From the NCBI RefSeq assembly GCF_000342165.1, contig NZ_AMRV01000004.1, positions 62,001 through 126,000 of the forward strand: DNA of 64,000 nt. The letters run 5' to 3'. Positions 42,369 through 53,463 of this stretch are shown piece by piece. Below the pieces are notes generated by a model, which ran no database searches, was not told the DNA's origin, and saw only the letters and a program-made list of their open reading frames with translations. Numbering within the stretch: position 1 is the first letter of the stretch; every line of letters begins with the position of its first letter. Both the position numbers and the translations under genes were made by a program. The DNA is from Pacificimonas flava. GTDB lineage: Bacteria; Pseudomonadota; Alphaproteobacteria; Sphingomonadales; Sphingomonadaceae.

Positions 42369-44165
42369 GTGGAATTGGGTTTCGTATTCGCTGCGGCGGC
42401 CACGCTTCTGGCCAGCGCGTCATTTCTGCCGGCTGCAGCACAGGAGAACGCATCTGCCAGCAGCGCTTCAGCGGAGGTCCCCAGAGAAGCGGACCGCCGG
42501 CTGCAGGCGCTTTATGAAGCCGATTGGCAGTGGCAGCTGAAGGAATTTGATCGCATCGAGGAGGCAGACGGCAGCACGTCCGCTGGCGCTTCTCTGCCGT
42601 CCGTCACGCCCCAGGCGCAGGAGCGACGGGCGGCTCATGCCAGGGAGATGCTGGAGGCCGTCAACGCCATTCCCGCCGACAGCTTGTCCGAAAAGGAAAA
42701 GGTGAACGCCGCCGTCTTCCGCACCTTGCAGGAAGAAGCCATTGGCGATGCCGAGTTCCGCGAATGGGAGATGCCCTTCGACAGCGACAGTTCGTTCTGG
42801 AGCTATCTGAATGCGCGAAGCGGGTTCGATACGACCGAGAAGTACGAGCGCTACATTGCGCGCATGCGCGACATTCCGCGCTATTTCGATGAGCAGATCG
42901 CCAATTCGCGCGCGGGGCTGGGACGCGGCTTCAGCGTTCCGCGTGTGACGCTCGAGGGGCGCGATGTCTCTCTGGAGCCGTACACGAATGCAAATCCAGA
43001 GGAGAATCCATTCTGGGATGCGTTCGAAGACATGCCGCAGCGGATTCCCGAGGCGGAGAAGGAGCGGCTGCGCAGCGAGGCTCGTGCGGCGATCGAGGAG
43101 GCGGTCGTGCCCTCCTACGGCAAGCTGCTGACCTTTCTGCGCGAAGAGTATCTGCCGGGGACGCGCACGGAGCTTGCCGCCGAGAAGATGCCGGACGGAC
43201 CCGCCTATTACCAGCAGCAGATCAAGCAATATACCACTCTCGACCTGACGGCCGAGCAAATCCACGAAATCGGACTGAAGGAGGTCGCGCGCATCGAGGC
43301 GGAGATGCAGGCGATCATGGACGAGGTCGGGTTCGAGGGAACGCTGAAGGAATTCAACGCCTCCCTAAGGACAGACCCGCGCTTCATCGCCGACACGCCC
43401 GATGAGTTGATGGGCGTTTCGGCCTATACGGCGAAGCGCGTGGACGGGAAGATTGCGGACTATTTCGGGTTCCTGCCGCGGTTCCGTTTTACCATCCGCC
43501 CGGTTCCGGATGCGATTGCACCCTTTTATACCAGCGGTCGCGGCGGCCTGGAGGCCTGCCTGATGAACACTTACGATCTGCCGTCGAGGCCGCTCTACAA
43601 TATCCCGGCTTTGACGATGCACGAATGTTCGCCGGGGCACAGTTTTCAGGCCGCCTTCGCGCTTGAGCAGGAGGAGGCGCCGAAATTCCGCCGGCAGACC
43701 TATTTTTCGGGCTTTGGCGAGGGCTGGGGCCTCTACACGGAATATCTCGGGCGGGAGATGGGCATCTACCGTACGCCCTATGAGCGGTTCGGCCAGCTAT
43801 CCTATGAGATGTGGCGGGCCGTGCGCCTCGTCATCGATACCGGCATCCATCATTACGGCTGGGATCGGCAGCGCGCCGTCGACTATCTGGCCGATCGCAC
43901 GGCTCTGTCGCAGCACGAGGTTGGGACGGAGGTCGACCGATACATCAGCTGGCCGGGCCAGGCCCTGGCCTACAAGCTTGGCGAAATGACGATGCGGCGC
44001 GTGCGGGCGAAGGCGGAGGAAGCGCTGGGGACCGGGTTCGATATCCGCAAGTTTCATGACACCGTACTGTCGCTCGGTTCGGTACCACTGCCCGTGCTGG
44101 AAACGCGCATCGATCAGTTCATCGCCAATGGCGGGCCGGGATTGCCGGGAGTTGAATACGACTGA
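42369..44165 (+). CDS. DUF885 family exported metallopeptidase-like protein
   Basis: A 598-residue protein with a signal peptide (to about AAAQEN, residue 26) and a helical DUF885 domain. The zinc-site-like motif 'MHECSPGHSFQ' (about residues 417-427) with a downstream 'YFSGFGEGWGLYTEYLG' is typical of this M2/M3-like group. Probably a periplasmic peptidase; substrates are not established. I use GTG 42369, with GAGGGGGAGG 6 nt before it, over a TTG at 42351 that lies within that site. Confidence 0.88.
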   Translation: MELGFVFAAAATLLASASFLPAAAQENASASSASAEVPREADRRLQALYEADWQWQLKEFDRIEEADGSTSAGASLPSVTPQAQERRAAHAREMLEAVNAIPADSLSEKEKVNAAVFRTLQEEAIGDAEFREWEMPFDSDSSFWSYLNARSGFDTTEKYERYIARMRDIPRYFDEQIANSRAGLGRGFSVPRVTLEGRDVSLEPYTNANPEENPFWDAFEDMPQRIPEAEKERLRSEARAAIEEAVVPSYGKLLTFLREEYLPGTRTELAAEKMPDGPAYYQQQIKQYTTLDLTAEQIHEIGLKEVARIEAEMQAIMDEVGFEGTLKEFNASLRTDPRFIADTPDELMGVSAYTAKRVDGKIADYFGFLPRFRFTIRPVPDAIAPFYTSGRGGLEACLMNTYDLPSRPLYNIPALTMHECSPGHSFQAAFALEQEEAPKFRRQTYFSGFGEGWGLYTEYLGREMGIYRTPYERFGQLSYEMWRAVRLVIDTGIHHYGWDRQRAVDYLADRTALSQHEVGTEVDRYISWPGQALAYKLGEMTMRRVRAKAEEALGTGFDIRKFHDTVLSLGSVPLPVLETRIDQFIANGGPGLPGVEYD

Positions 44166-44265
44166 TGAAGGAAGGGGGCGCGATGCGGGCGAAGGCCGGC
44201 GTCTCGTCCCTTTCGCCCCATTGTCGCTCCTCCCCCTCGCATCCGCACGGGCTCCTCATTATATG

Positions 44266-44277
44266 TACCGTTCGGTA
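44266..44277. promoter_or_regulatory. Palindrome TACCG-TT-CGGTA before yghU
   Basis: A 5-2-5 palindrome about 28 bp before the yghU start, next to an AT-rich stretch (TTGATATTAAAG) that could hold the -10 box. Operators of this size and spacing are common for TetR-type repressors, but no regulator gene is nearby. Confidence 0.4.
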
Positions 44278-44305
44278 TTGATATTAAAGAGGAAGGATGA
44301 ATTCC

Positions 44306-45220
44306 ATGAGCGACGACGCCCCCAATCCGGACGAGAACTTCCCCGCCGGTTACCAGCCCGCGAAGGTCTGGACGTGGAACAAGGAATCCGGCGGCCGCTT
44401 CGCCAATATCAATCGTCCGATAGCGGGCGCCACGCACGAGGAAACGCGGCGGATGGGCAAGCATCCGATGCAGCTCTATTCGCTGGGGACGCCGAACGGC
44501 GTGAAGGCGACGATCATGCTGGAGGAGCTGCTGGCAGCCGGGCATTCCGGGGCTGAGTACGATGCCTGGCTGGTGAACATCGGTGAGGGCGACCAGTTTT
44601 CGAGCGCCTTCGTGGAGGTCAATCCGAACTCGAAAATTCCGGCCCTGATGGATCATAGCGAAGACCCCCCGGTGCGCGTGTTCGAAAGCGGCGCGATCCT
44701 GCTCTACCTGGCTGAAAAGTTCGGTGCGTTCCTGCCGCAGGCCCATGCGGCGCGGACGGAGGCGCTCAACTGGCTGTTCTGGCTGCAGGGTGCCGCGCCG
44801 TTTCTGGGGGGCGGGTTCGGCCACTTCTATGCCTATGCGCCGATGAAGATCGAATATGCCATCGACCGTTATGCCATGGAAGTGAAGCGGCAGTTCGACG
44901 TGCTCGACAGACGCCTTGCAGACAATGAATATCTTGCGGGCGCAGACTATTCGATTGCCGACATGGCTGTGTGGCCCTGGTACGGCGCGGTCGCCTCCGG
45001 CGCGGCCTATGGCGACGCGGCGACCTATCTTTCCGCGCAGGACTACAAGCATGTCCAGCGCTGGATGAAGACGGTTGGCGACCGGCCGGCGGTGCAGCGT
45101 GGCCGCATGGTCAACCGGACCTTCGGCAAGCCGGAGCATCAGCTTCGCGAACGCCACGACGCGTCCGATTTCGAAACCAACACCCAAGACCTCCTGGAGG
45201 GCGGAGCGGCGACATCTTGA
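44306..45220 (+). CDS. yghU: Glutathione S-transferase YghU
   Basis: A 304-residue protein closely matching E. coli YghU: 'YQPAKVWTWNKESGGRFANI', 'KHPMQLYSLGTPNGVKATIM', 'EVNPNSKIPAL', and 'WLFWLQGAAPFLGGGFGHFY' are nearly identical in the family. These enzymes bind two glutathiones and have disulfide reductase and peroxidase activity. ATG 44306 has AGAGGAAGG at a good distance; an ATG at 44297 abuts that site. Confidence 0.95.
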   Translation: MSDDAPNPDENFPAGYQPAKVWTWNKESGGRFANINRPIAGATHEETRRMGKHPMQLYSLGTPNGVKATIMLEELLAAGHSGAEYDAWLVNIGEGDQFSSAFVEVNPNSKIPALMDHSEDPPVRVFESGAILLYLAEKFGAFLPQAHAARTEALNWLFWLQGAAPFLGGGFGHFYAYAPMKIEYAIDRYAMEVKRQFDVLDRRLADNEYLAGADYSIADMAVWPWYGAVASGAAYGDAATYLSAQDYKHVQRWMKTVGDRPAVQRGRMVNRTFGKPEHQLRERHDASDFETNTQDLLEGGAATS

Positions 45221-45427
45221 CGAGGCCGGCGCCGCTTTCCCCCAGGATAAGCCCTGGGCAGCACTGAGGCGTAGGAACACGAACCCGGCTTTGAAGTCGA
45301 GCAGCGTCAGTTTCCGTGATCCTGCGTCCGTCCGTCGTTCGGGTCGGCAGGCGGCGGAGAGGAAGGAACCTTCCGCTTCCTGCGCCGCTGTAGCGCCGAC
45401 AGGGGATGATCTGAAAGGGTGAAGGTG

Positions 45428-45712
45428 ATGAAAAGGCTTCTGACTATGGCTGCCCCGCTCGCCGCGTTGACGCTCGTCACGGGCTGCGCGGAAAATTACG
45501 CTGCCGAGGGTGCCGCCGCGGGCGCCGCGGCGGGTGTTCTTGCCGATGAAACCGGTGTTGTCGACACCGACACCGGCACGGCTGCCGCCGTTGGCGCGGC
45601 CGTCGGCGCCGCGGCCGGCTATTTCATCGACAAGGATGATGGATGCGATGGCTACAACCGGGAGGGCGAGCTGGATGACGACTGTCGCGGACAGCCGGGT
45701 TATCCGGACTGA
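45428..45712 (+). CDS. Small lipoprotein with glycine-zipper segment
   Basis: A 94-residue protein: lipobox signal (LTLVTGC, Cys at about 20), then an Ala/Gly-rich stretch with GxxxG-like spacing ('AAEGAAAGAAAGVLADETG' and 'AAAVGAAVGAAAGYFID') and an acidic tail with two cysteines. Glycine-zipper lipoproteins insert in or stick to the outer membrane and are often stress-induced. Function unknown. ATG 45428 is preferred; a GTG nine bases earlier is possible. Confidence 0.75.
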   Translation: MKRLLTMAAPLAALTLVTGCAENYAAEGAAAGAAAGVLADETGVVDTDTGTAAAVGAAVGAAAGYFIDKDDGCDGYNREGELDDDCRGQPGYPD

Positions 45713-45724
45713 TCCGTCCGGAGG

Positions 45725-46162
45725 TCAGGCGCTGGCAGCCGGGTGGGGGCCGAACGGCAGGGCGGCCGCCATTTCGGCCGCGTCCGGCTTTCCCGTCTGC
45801 GGGCATCCCTGCTGCGCCAGATAGGTGTGGCGGACGAGTTCGGCCTGCTGTTCCAGTCCGTAATCGGAAAATGCGCGGCCTGACATGAACGTATAGCCAT
45901 ACCGGCAAAAGGGATGGCGCCGCAGGACAAGGTTCACGCCCTGTTGATACTGCCAGACATGCGTCAGTTCGTGCATGATATGGCCGCGCAGCCATAGCGG
46001 CGCAGCGGCATAATCCTCTCGCCATGCGGCACTGTTCGGATGCAGCCAGATATTCCCGTCTGGTGACATGGTGATCCAGGCGGGCTGCAGGATATACCAT
46101 TTCCCCAGGCGAAAGCGCATGCGCGTCCAGTCGATGGCGTTTCCGAAAACGGAGGCGGCCAT
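45725..46162 (-). CDS. Sphingomonad 'vgr-related' protein with HExxH motif
   Basis: A 145-residue protein with 'HIMHELTHVWQYQQG' (about 61-75), a HExxH zinc-metalloprotease-type motif, and 'YGLEQQAELVRHTYL' (about 101-115). It matches a protein commonly labelled 'vgr related' in sphingomonads. The label does not imply a type VI spike; the visible evidence is only a putative zinc site in a small protein with no signal peptide. Function unknown. Confidence 0.75.
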   Translation of the reverse strand: MAASVFGNAIDWTRMRFRLGKWYILQPAWITMSPDGNIWLHPNSAAWREDYAAAPLWLRGHIMHELTHVWQYQQGVNLVLRRHPFCRYGYTFMSGRAFSDYGLEQQAELVRHTYLAQQGCPQTGKPDAAEMAAALPFGPHPAASA

Positions 46163-46206
46163 CGTGCGCTCACCGGACGTTGCCGGCCGCTGCCTTACAT
46201 AATAGC

Positions 46207-46770
46207 CTATTGGCCGCTGCCGCGCGCCTCGACCGCGGCATCGACGGTGCGCGGGCCGGCCGTTTCGAAGGTCAGCTGCACGGGGACGGTGCCGCCGGCC
46301 TTCATGTCGGCCGGCAAATCGAAGACCATGCCGTGCCAGCCACCTTCCTCTAAAGTGACCGTCTCGCCCGCAGGAACGTCGAGCGCTGCACGCTCCTCCA
46401 TGCTCATGCGGCCGCCGCTCATCTGTGTTTCATGAATTTCCACGCGCGCGTCTGCAGCAACATCCTCAAGGGCGGCGCCGGTCAGGCGGTCGCCCTCCGC
46501 CCCGCCGGTGATGCTGCCGTAAAGCACACCCGGGCGGCCGGAGACGGCGGGCAGGATCAGGCGAAAGTTCGATGCGCTCAGTTCCGCGTCCGGCACCACG
46601 GCTGGCCCCGCGCCAGGCGCCTGCATGTCCGTCTGTGCTGGCGCCGTTGCAGTCATGTCGGTCTCGGCCGGGGGCGTGTCGGTCTCGGCGCTGTCGCCGC
46701 ACGCCGAAAGGGTCATCGTGCAGGCGAACGCAAGCACGGATATGGACAGGTGCGGGCGATTGCGGATCAT
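46207..46770 (-). CDS. PCuAC-type copper chaperone lipoprotein
   Basis: A 187-residue protein: lipobox (TMTLSAC, Cys at about 24), acidic Thr/Pro linker to about 60, then a PCuAC (DUF461) domain with copper-site residues His and Met in 'VEIHETQMSGGRMSM' and 'GGWHGMVFDL'. PCuAC proteins deliver Cu(I) in the periplasm, usually to the CuA or CuB site of cytochrome oxidase. No oxidase genes are adjacent in this window. Confidence 0.85.
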   Translation of the reverse strand: MIRNRPHLSISVLAFACTMTLSACGDSAETDTPPAETDMTATAPAQTDMQAPGAGPAVVPDAELSASNFRLILPAVSGRPGVLYGSITGGAEGDRLTGAALEDVAADARVEIHETQMSGGRMSMEERAALDVPAGETVTLEEGGWHGMVFDLPADMKAGGTVPVQLTFETAGPRTVDAAVEARGSGQ

Positions 46771-46888
46771 AGTGTGAACTCCAGAACATGCGCAGTGGAC
46801 AGTGCGTGCCGCCCCATCTTACGGCCCGCGGATGCCCAGTGTCACTGCGACATTCGTCCGGCGGCCCGCCGGGATGCGCGCACACAAC

Positions 46889-46917
46889 CTTGTATGGCGG
46901 TTTCGCCCCTCCTACAT
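46889..46917 (+). promoter_or_regulatory. RpoH (sigma-32) promoter of dnaK
   Basis: CTTG (46889-46892), 18 bp, then CCTACAT (46911-46917). This has the same spacing as the hrcA promoter and one change in the CYTATNT box. The start near 46924 would give a leader of about 85 nt before dnaK. Confidence 0.6.
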
Positions 46918-47008
46918 CGCGCTTCGCAGGGGGGCACGACGCCGCGGCTTTTTAAGCGCGGCCACCGCCCCGTCATTGTTTTGCTTAGAGAAAAATTAGA
47001 GGAAACAC

Positions 47009-48949
<1,941 letters not shown>

Positions 48950-48962
48950 ATTTGGAACGAGG

Positions 48963-48992
48963 AACGGGGCCGCTTGACCGGCCCCGTTTTCC
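48963..48992 (+). terminator. Intrinsic terminator between dnaK and dnaJ
   Basis: AACGGGGCCG and CGGCCCCGTT form a perfect 10-bp stem with a 6-nt loop, followed by TTCC. It starts 14 bp after the dnaK stop. It should lower dnaJ expression relative to dnaK rather than block it fully. Confidence 0.85.
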
Positions 48993-49056
48993 TTGAGGTC
49001 GCCGGGCGTTGGCTTCCCGCGACAAAGCGTATCAGTATCGGGGGTCTGGGATAGGC

Positions 49057-50199
49057 ATGGTCGAAACCGACTATTACGAGCTTCTGGGTGTCAGCCGCGA
49101 CGCGGATGGCGGAACGATCAAGTCCGCCTATCGGAAGCTGGCGATGAAATTTCACCCGGACCGCAATCCCGGCGACGCCGAGGCGGAGCGCCGTTTCAAA
49201 GAGTGCGCCGAGGCCTATGACTGCCTGAAGGATCCGCAGAAGCGGGCAGCCTATGATCGCTACGGCAAGGCGGCCTTTCAAAATGGCGGTGGCGGCGGTG
49301 GTCGCCAACAGGGCTTCGGGGACTTCTCCGACATTTTCGACAATATCTTTTCCGAGTTCATGGGCGGCGCGGCCGGCGGCGGCCGGCGCCAGCAGCGCAG
49401 CCGCGCGGTCCGTGGCGGCGATCTGCGCTACGATATGGAACTGACGCTGGAAGAGGCGTTTTTCGGCGCAGAGAAAACGATCGAGATCGACGTCGCGGCA
49501 ACCTGCGATGCCTGCCAGGGGCGGGGCGCGGCACCCGATGCGGTGGTCGAAGCCTGCGGTACCTGTGGCGGCATGGGTCAGGTGCGCGTTCAGCAGGGCA
49601 TGTTCGTCATCGAACGCGCCTGCCCGCAGTGCCACGGCGCGGGGCGCGTCACCTCGAAGGTCTGCGAGGAATGTCTCGGCGCCGGGCGCGTCGACAAGGA
49701 AAAATCGATGCGGGTCAAGATCCCCGCTGGCGTGGATCACGGCACGCGCATTCGCATGTCCGGCGAGGGTGAAGCCGGTGCTCGCGGCGGTCCGGCCGGC
49801 GATCTTTACATTTTCGTCCACCTGCTCCCACATGAGATTTTCGAGCGGCAGGGCACCAATCTGCACGTGTCCGTGCCCGTTTGCTTCACCGATGCGGCGC
49901 TGGGCGGTGTTATCGAAGTGCCGTCCATCGAAGGCGAAATGGTCGATCTGAAGATCCCCTCCGGCACACAGAGCGGCAAGGAGTTCCGCCGCCGGGGGCA
50001 GGGGATGCCCAGTCTGAACGGCAGCGGACGCGGCGATCTGGTCGTGACGGTCGAGGTCGAGACCCCGACACGGCTGTCGAAGCGGCAGAAGGAACTGCTC
50101 GAGGAGTTTCGTAGCCTCGACGAAGAGGTGCGTTCGAGCCCCCGCAGCGCGAACTTCTTCACAAAGATTCGCGACAAGTGGGACGAACTCGCCGGCTGA
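49057..50199 (+). CDS. dnaJ: Chaperone DnaJ (Hsp40)
   Basis: A 380-residue type I DnaJ. J domain (1-70) with HPD in 'KFHPDRNPGD', Gly/Phe-rich linker with a Gly run (about 77-110), zinc domain with four CxxCxGxG repeats (CDACQGRG, CGTCGGMG, CPQCHGAG, CEECLGAG), then the C-terminal substrate domain. It delivers clients to DnaK and stimulates its ATPase. The ATG at 49057 gives the conserved ETDYYELLGV start. Confidence 0.97.
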   Translation: MVETDYYELLGVSRDADGGTIKSAYRKLAMKFHPDRNPGDAEAERRFKECAEAYDCLKDPQKRAAYDRYGKAAFQNGGGGGGRQQGFGDFSDIFDNIFSEFMGGAAGGGRRQQRSRAVRGGDLRYDMELTLEEAFFGAEKTIEIDVAATCDACQGRGAAPDAVVEACGTCGGMGQVRVQQGMFVIERACPQCHGAGRVTSKVCEECLGAGRVDKEKSMRVKIPAGVDHGTRIRMSGEGEAGARGGPAGDLYIFVHLLPHEIFERQGTNLHVSVPVCFTDAALGGVIEVPSIEGEMVDLKIPSGTQSGKEFRRRGQGMPSLNGSGRGDLVVTVEVETPTRLSKRQKELLEEFRSLDEEVRSSPRSANFFTKIRDKWDELAG

Positions 50200-50330
50200 C
50201 GCTGCGCTACCCGAAAAGAGGGAGGGGCGGGGCGAGTCTCGCCGCGCTAGGCTTGCCCCCGAACGCGGAGGGGGCGAAGGCATCGCGAACCCATCGCTGC
50301 CATGATCCGATGGACGAGAGACGGAACGCG

Positions 50331-50780
50331 ATGAAGAACGATCCCGCCCGGCAAAGGCGAGAAACCTATGCTTACGCGGTCGAACTTGCCGTGCGCTACG
50401 GCGATCTCGACACCAACAATCATCTGAACAATGTCGCGTTCAGCCGCTTCTTCGAAGAAGGGCGTGTGCGGTTGCACCATTCGCTCGGCGGCCGCCGCGA
50501 ACTCGATTTTCGCCCGATCGTGGCGAATATTTCCATCGACTACCTGCGAGAAGGCGGCTGGCCTGCGCCCATCGAGGTGTGTGCCGGCATCGTCCGCTTC
50601 GGCACGTCAAGTTATGTCGTCGGTCAGGCATTGTTTCAGGAGGGGGCCTGCATTGCCGTTTCCGATACGGTTATGGTGAACCGCGCCGTTGATGGACCCG
50701 GCGGCGCGCCGCTGCCGGAATCGCTCAGGACGGCACTGGAACCGTTCCGCCTCTCCGCGTCACCCACAGAAAGCGGCTGA
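50331..50780 (+). CDS. Acyl-CoA thioesterase, 4HBT hotdog family
   Basis: A 149-residue hotdog-fold protein with the 4HBT signature 'VRYGDLDTNNHLNNVAFSRF' (about 20-39), where the Asp is the usual catalytic residue. It probably hydrolyses acyl- or hydroxybenzoyl-CoA; the acyl group is unknown. Another ATG at 50310 would add seven residues. Its 3' end overlaps the convergent MATE gene by 56 bp. Confidence 0.85.
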   Translation: MKNDPARQRRETYAYAVELAVRYGDLDTNNHLNNVAFSRFFEEGRVRLHHSLGGRRELDFRPIVANISIDYLREGGWPAPIEVCAGIVRFGTSSYVVGQALFQEGACIAVSDTVMVNRAVDGPGGAPLPESLRTALEPFRLSASPTESG

Positions 50781-52110
50781 GCAGGAACGCACCAGCCAGC
50801 ACGGTAACGCCGATCATCGTCAGGACGAGACCCATGATGCCAAGGTCTAGGGTAATGGCCAGGTAATATCCCGTCGGCAGCATGACGGCATTGTAGCTGA
50901 TCGCATGCGTCAGCGTCGGCATCCATTCGTCCCCCGATGCCCGCAGTGCGCTTGCCGCGATGACCTGCAACCCGTCGAGCGGGAAGAAGACGCACAGCGT
51001 GAGGAGCGCCGGAACCGCAGCCGTCAACAGCGCCGTATCGGCGGTATAGAAGCCGGCAACCCTATCCGGGGCGACGACGACGATCAGCGACACGCCCGCC
51101 AGCAGCAGCACGGTAAAGCCCATCCCCTCGAACCCAGAGCGGCGGACCGCCGGGCGGTCGCCCGCGCCGAACGCCTTTCCGACGAACACGGCCGTGGCGC
51201 TCGACAAGCCGAGCGGGATCATGAAAACCAGCGCAGCGATATTGAAGACGATGGAATAGGCGGCAACGGCGGTGGCGCCGACGAGGCCGGCGATGATCGT
51301 CATGGCCGCAAACCCAGTGGATTCCACGAAATAAGACACCGCCGACGCGCTGCCGATCTTCAACATGCGTCCCCAATATTCATGGAACGATGCGGCGCGC
51401 CGAAGGGCGAAGACGCCAAGGCTGCGCGCCTCCTGCCAGTAGAAAATGACCGCGATCAGGCTGATGGCGTAGACCAGCCGCGAAAACAGCGTCGTCCACG
51501 CGCTGGCGACGGCGCCTTGGACGCCGAACGGGCTGGTGCCGGGGACGAGCCACAGGTTGAGAACCAGATTTACGAGATTGGCCACCACCATCAGATACAT
51601 GCCGGGAAGCGGCCGCTCCAACGCTTCGAGCCAGAAGGACGCCGCAACACTGACCAAATAAGGTGTCAGCGACCATGCCAGCGTCTCCACCACTGCCGCT
51701 GCGCCCGGGGCCAGACCCTCTTCAAAGCCCATGAGGTCCAGGAGCGGGCGGGCGCCGTAGAGCAGAAGGACCGACACCAGCACGCCAACGATAAGCGACA
51801 GGAGGAGGCCGCGTTGCAGGACAGCGCCGGCTTCTCCGCGCCGGCCTTCGCCGACGAGCTGCGCCGTCAGCACCTGTATGCCCATGAGGAGACCCACGCC
51901 CGTCGTCAGAACGACGCCGGTCGGCGCCCAGCCGAGAGCCTGATAGGAAAGCTCCTGCGCGGAATAATGTCCGACGACGATGGCATCGGTCACACCCATC
52001 AGCATGATACCAAGGCGCGACAGTACGACCGGCCAGGCAAGCGTCAGCATGGCGGCAAGGCCGCTGCGTTCCGGGGGCGGCTGCAGGGAGGGGGGTGTCG
52101 GATTCTGCAC
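50725..52110 (-). CDS. MATE family efflux transporter
   Basis: A 461-residue protein with twelve hydrophobic helices. 'LAWPVVLSRLGIMLMGVTDAIVVGHYS' region (about 28-54) is the MATE start, and 'VESTGFAAMTIIAGLVGATA' marks the second half. NorM-like transporters export cationic drugs or metabolites using Na+ or H+. Substrate not predictable. No regulator gene is next to it. Confidence 0.92.
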   Translation of the reverse strand: MQNPTPPSLQPPPERSGLAAMLTLAWPVVLSRLGIMLMGVTDAIVVGHYSAQELSYQALGWAPTGVVLTTGVGLLMGIQVLTAQLVGEGRRGEAGAVLQRGLLLSLIVGVLVSVLLLYGARPLLDLMGFEEGLAPGAAAVVETLAWSLTPYLVSVAASFWLEALERPLPGMYLMVVANLVNLVLNLWLVPGTSPFGVQGAVASAWTTLFSRLVYAISLIAVIFYWQEARSLGVFALRRAASFHEYWGRMLKIGSASAVSYFVESTGFAAMTIIAGLVGATAVAAYSIVFNIAALVFMIPLGLSSATAVFVGKAFGAGDRPAVRRSGFEGMGFTVLLLAGVSLIVVVAPDRVAGFYTADTALLTAAVPALLTLCVFFPLDGLQVIAASALRASGDEWMPTLTHAISYNAVMLPTGYYLAITLDLGIMGLVLTMIGVTVLAGAFLLSRFLWVTRRGGTVPVPS

Positions 52111-52280
52111 AGCCGAACGCCTCTAATGCGGCGTGACCGCTTTGGCGACCCGACAAGCAAAGGATCCCCGCGATGCCAGCGCAATAGCTGTCAGATCAGA
52201 ACTGCATGGCACCTTTCACGGCGATGTCACTTCTTCCGTCCAACAGGTCCACTGAACCGTCACCAAGAGGATAGACAACC

Positions 52281-52403
52281 ATGCACGAGCCGATGTTCGA
52301 CTTTACCGGCACCCGCAAGTTCGCGCAGCCGGAGACCGTACGCCAGCAGCCGCCGCGCGCGGCGGCTACCCCGCGTTCGGTGGGCACATCGCGCTCTCGC
52401 TGA
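52281..52403 (+). CDS. Possible 40-residue small protein
   Basis: ATG at 52281 with AAGAGGA at 52265-52271, 9 nt upstream, opens a 40-codon frame: MHEPMFDFTGTRKFAQPETV, then an Arg/Pro/Ala-rich tail ending in TSRSR. It is basic, with no membrane helix or signal. The rest of the 326-bp gap between the MATE gene and bioB holds no other gene. The ribosome-binding site is the main support; there is no family match I know. Confidence 0.4.
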   Translation: MHEPMFDFTGTRKFAQPETVRQQPPRAAATPRSVGTSRSR

Positions 52404-52436
52404 CCGGATCGGTATCGCGGTGGCCGCTGAGAAAAT

Positions 52437-53444
52437 TCAGACGCGCTCCATTTCGTCCGGCTCCATCGCGGTCAATCCGAGACTGCGAAGCAGCGACGCA
52501 TCGCTATCCTCTCCGGCATTGGGCGCGGTCAGCAGCGTATCACCAGTGAAGATCGAGTTCGCGCCGGCCATGAAGCAGAGGGCCTGAAGCTCGGGGGACA
52601 TGCTCTCCCGTCCGGCGGATAGCCGCACGACCGAGGCGGGCATGGTGAGGCGGCACGTGGCGACGGCGCGGACGAACTCGATGCCGCCCACCGCCTCATG
52701 CTCGCCGGCCAGAAGCGCGTCCCCGCGCTTCGTCCCTTTCACCGGAACCAGTGCGTTCACCGGCACCGACTTCGGATGCTGCGGCAGTGTGGCGAGCGCG
52801 TGGATCAAGCCGACCCGGTCCCTACGCGCCTCTCCCATGCCGACGATGCCGCCGCAGCAGACGTTCATGCCGGCGCTGCGGACCTGTTCCAGCGTTTGCA
52901 GCCGCTCGGCGTAGGTGCGGGTGGAAATGATCTCCCCGTAATGTTCGGGCGACGTGTCGAGATTGTGATTGTAATAGTCGAGACCGGCCGCGGACAGCTT
53001 TTCGGCCTGGTCCTGCGATAGCATGCCGAGCGTCATGCAGGTTTCCAGGCCAAGCGCCTTTACGCCCGCCACCATCTCACACACCGCGTCCATGTCGCGG
53101 TCCTTCACGTCCCGCCACGCCGCACCCATGCAGAAACGCGACGCCCCGCTTTCCTTCGCCCTGCGAGCTGCGGCGATAACCGCGTCCGCCTGCATCAGCT
53201 TTTCCGCCTTAACGCCCGACTTGGCAAAGGCGGACTGGCTGCAATAGCCGCAATCTTCAGGACAGCCCCCGGTCTTGATTGACAGGAGCTGGCACGCCTG
53301 GACCCCGTTCGCACGAAAGAAGCGCCTGTGAACGATCTGCGCATCGAGAAGAAGATCGAGAAGCGGGCGCTGGTAGATCTCAGCGACTTCGTCGCGCGTC
53401 CAGTCGGTGCGCACGCCGTGGCGGATGGGCGTCTGAACATTCAT
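52437..53444 (-). CDS. bioB: Biotin synthase
   Basis: A 335-residue radical-SAM enzyme that inserts sulfur into dethiobiotin. The 4Fe-4S motif is '[11 protein letters not shown]' (about 60-70); '[19 protein letters not shown]' (about 151-169) and '[26 protein letters not shown]' region are diagnostic of BioB. No other biotin genes are adjacent, although a biotin-dependent carboxylase subunit (pccB) lies 1 kb away. Confidence 0.97.
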   Translation of the reverse strand: MNVQTPIRHGVRTDWTRDEVAEIYQRPLLDLLLDAQIVHRRFFRANGVQACQLLSIKTGGCPEDCGYCSQSAFAKSGVKAEKLMQADAVIAAARRAKESGASRFCMGAAWRDVKDRDMDAVCEMVAGVKALGLETCMTLGMLSQDQAEKLSAAGLDYYNHNLDTSPEHYGEIISTRTYAERLQTLEQVRSAGMNVCCGGIVGMGEARRDRVGLIHALATLPQHPKSVPVNALVPVKGTKRGDALLAGEHEAVGGIEFVRAVATCRLTMPASVVRLSAGRESMSPELQALCFMAGANSIFTGDTLLTAPNAGEDSDASLLRSLGLTAMEPDEMERV

Positions 53445-53463
53445 TGATACTTGCCCTTGTCGC

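Noticed and set aside
45365-45389. EcfG general-stress promoter before the glycine-zipper lipoprotein
   Set aside because: GGAAC with CGCT 16 bp later has one mismatch in a 4-base -10 element; too weak to list as a feature.
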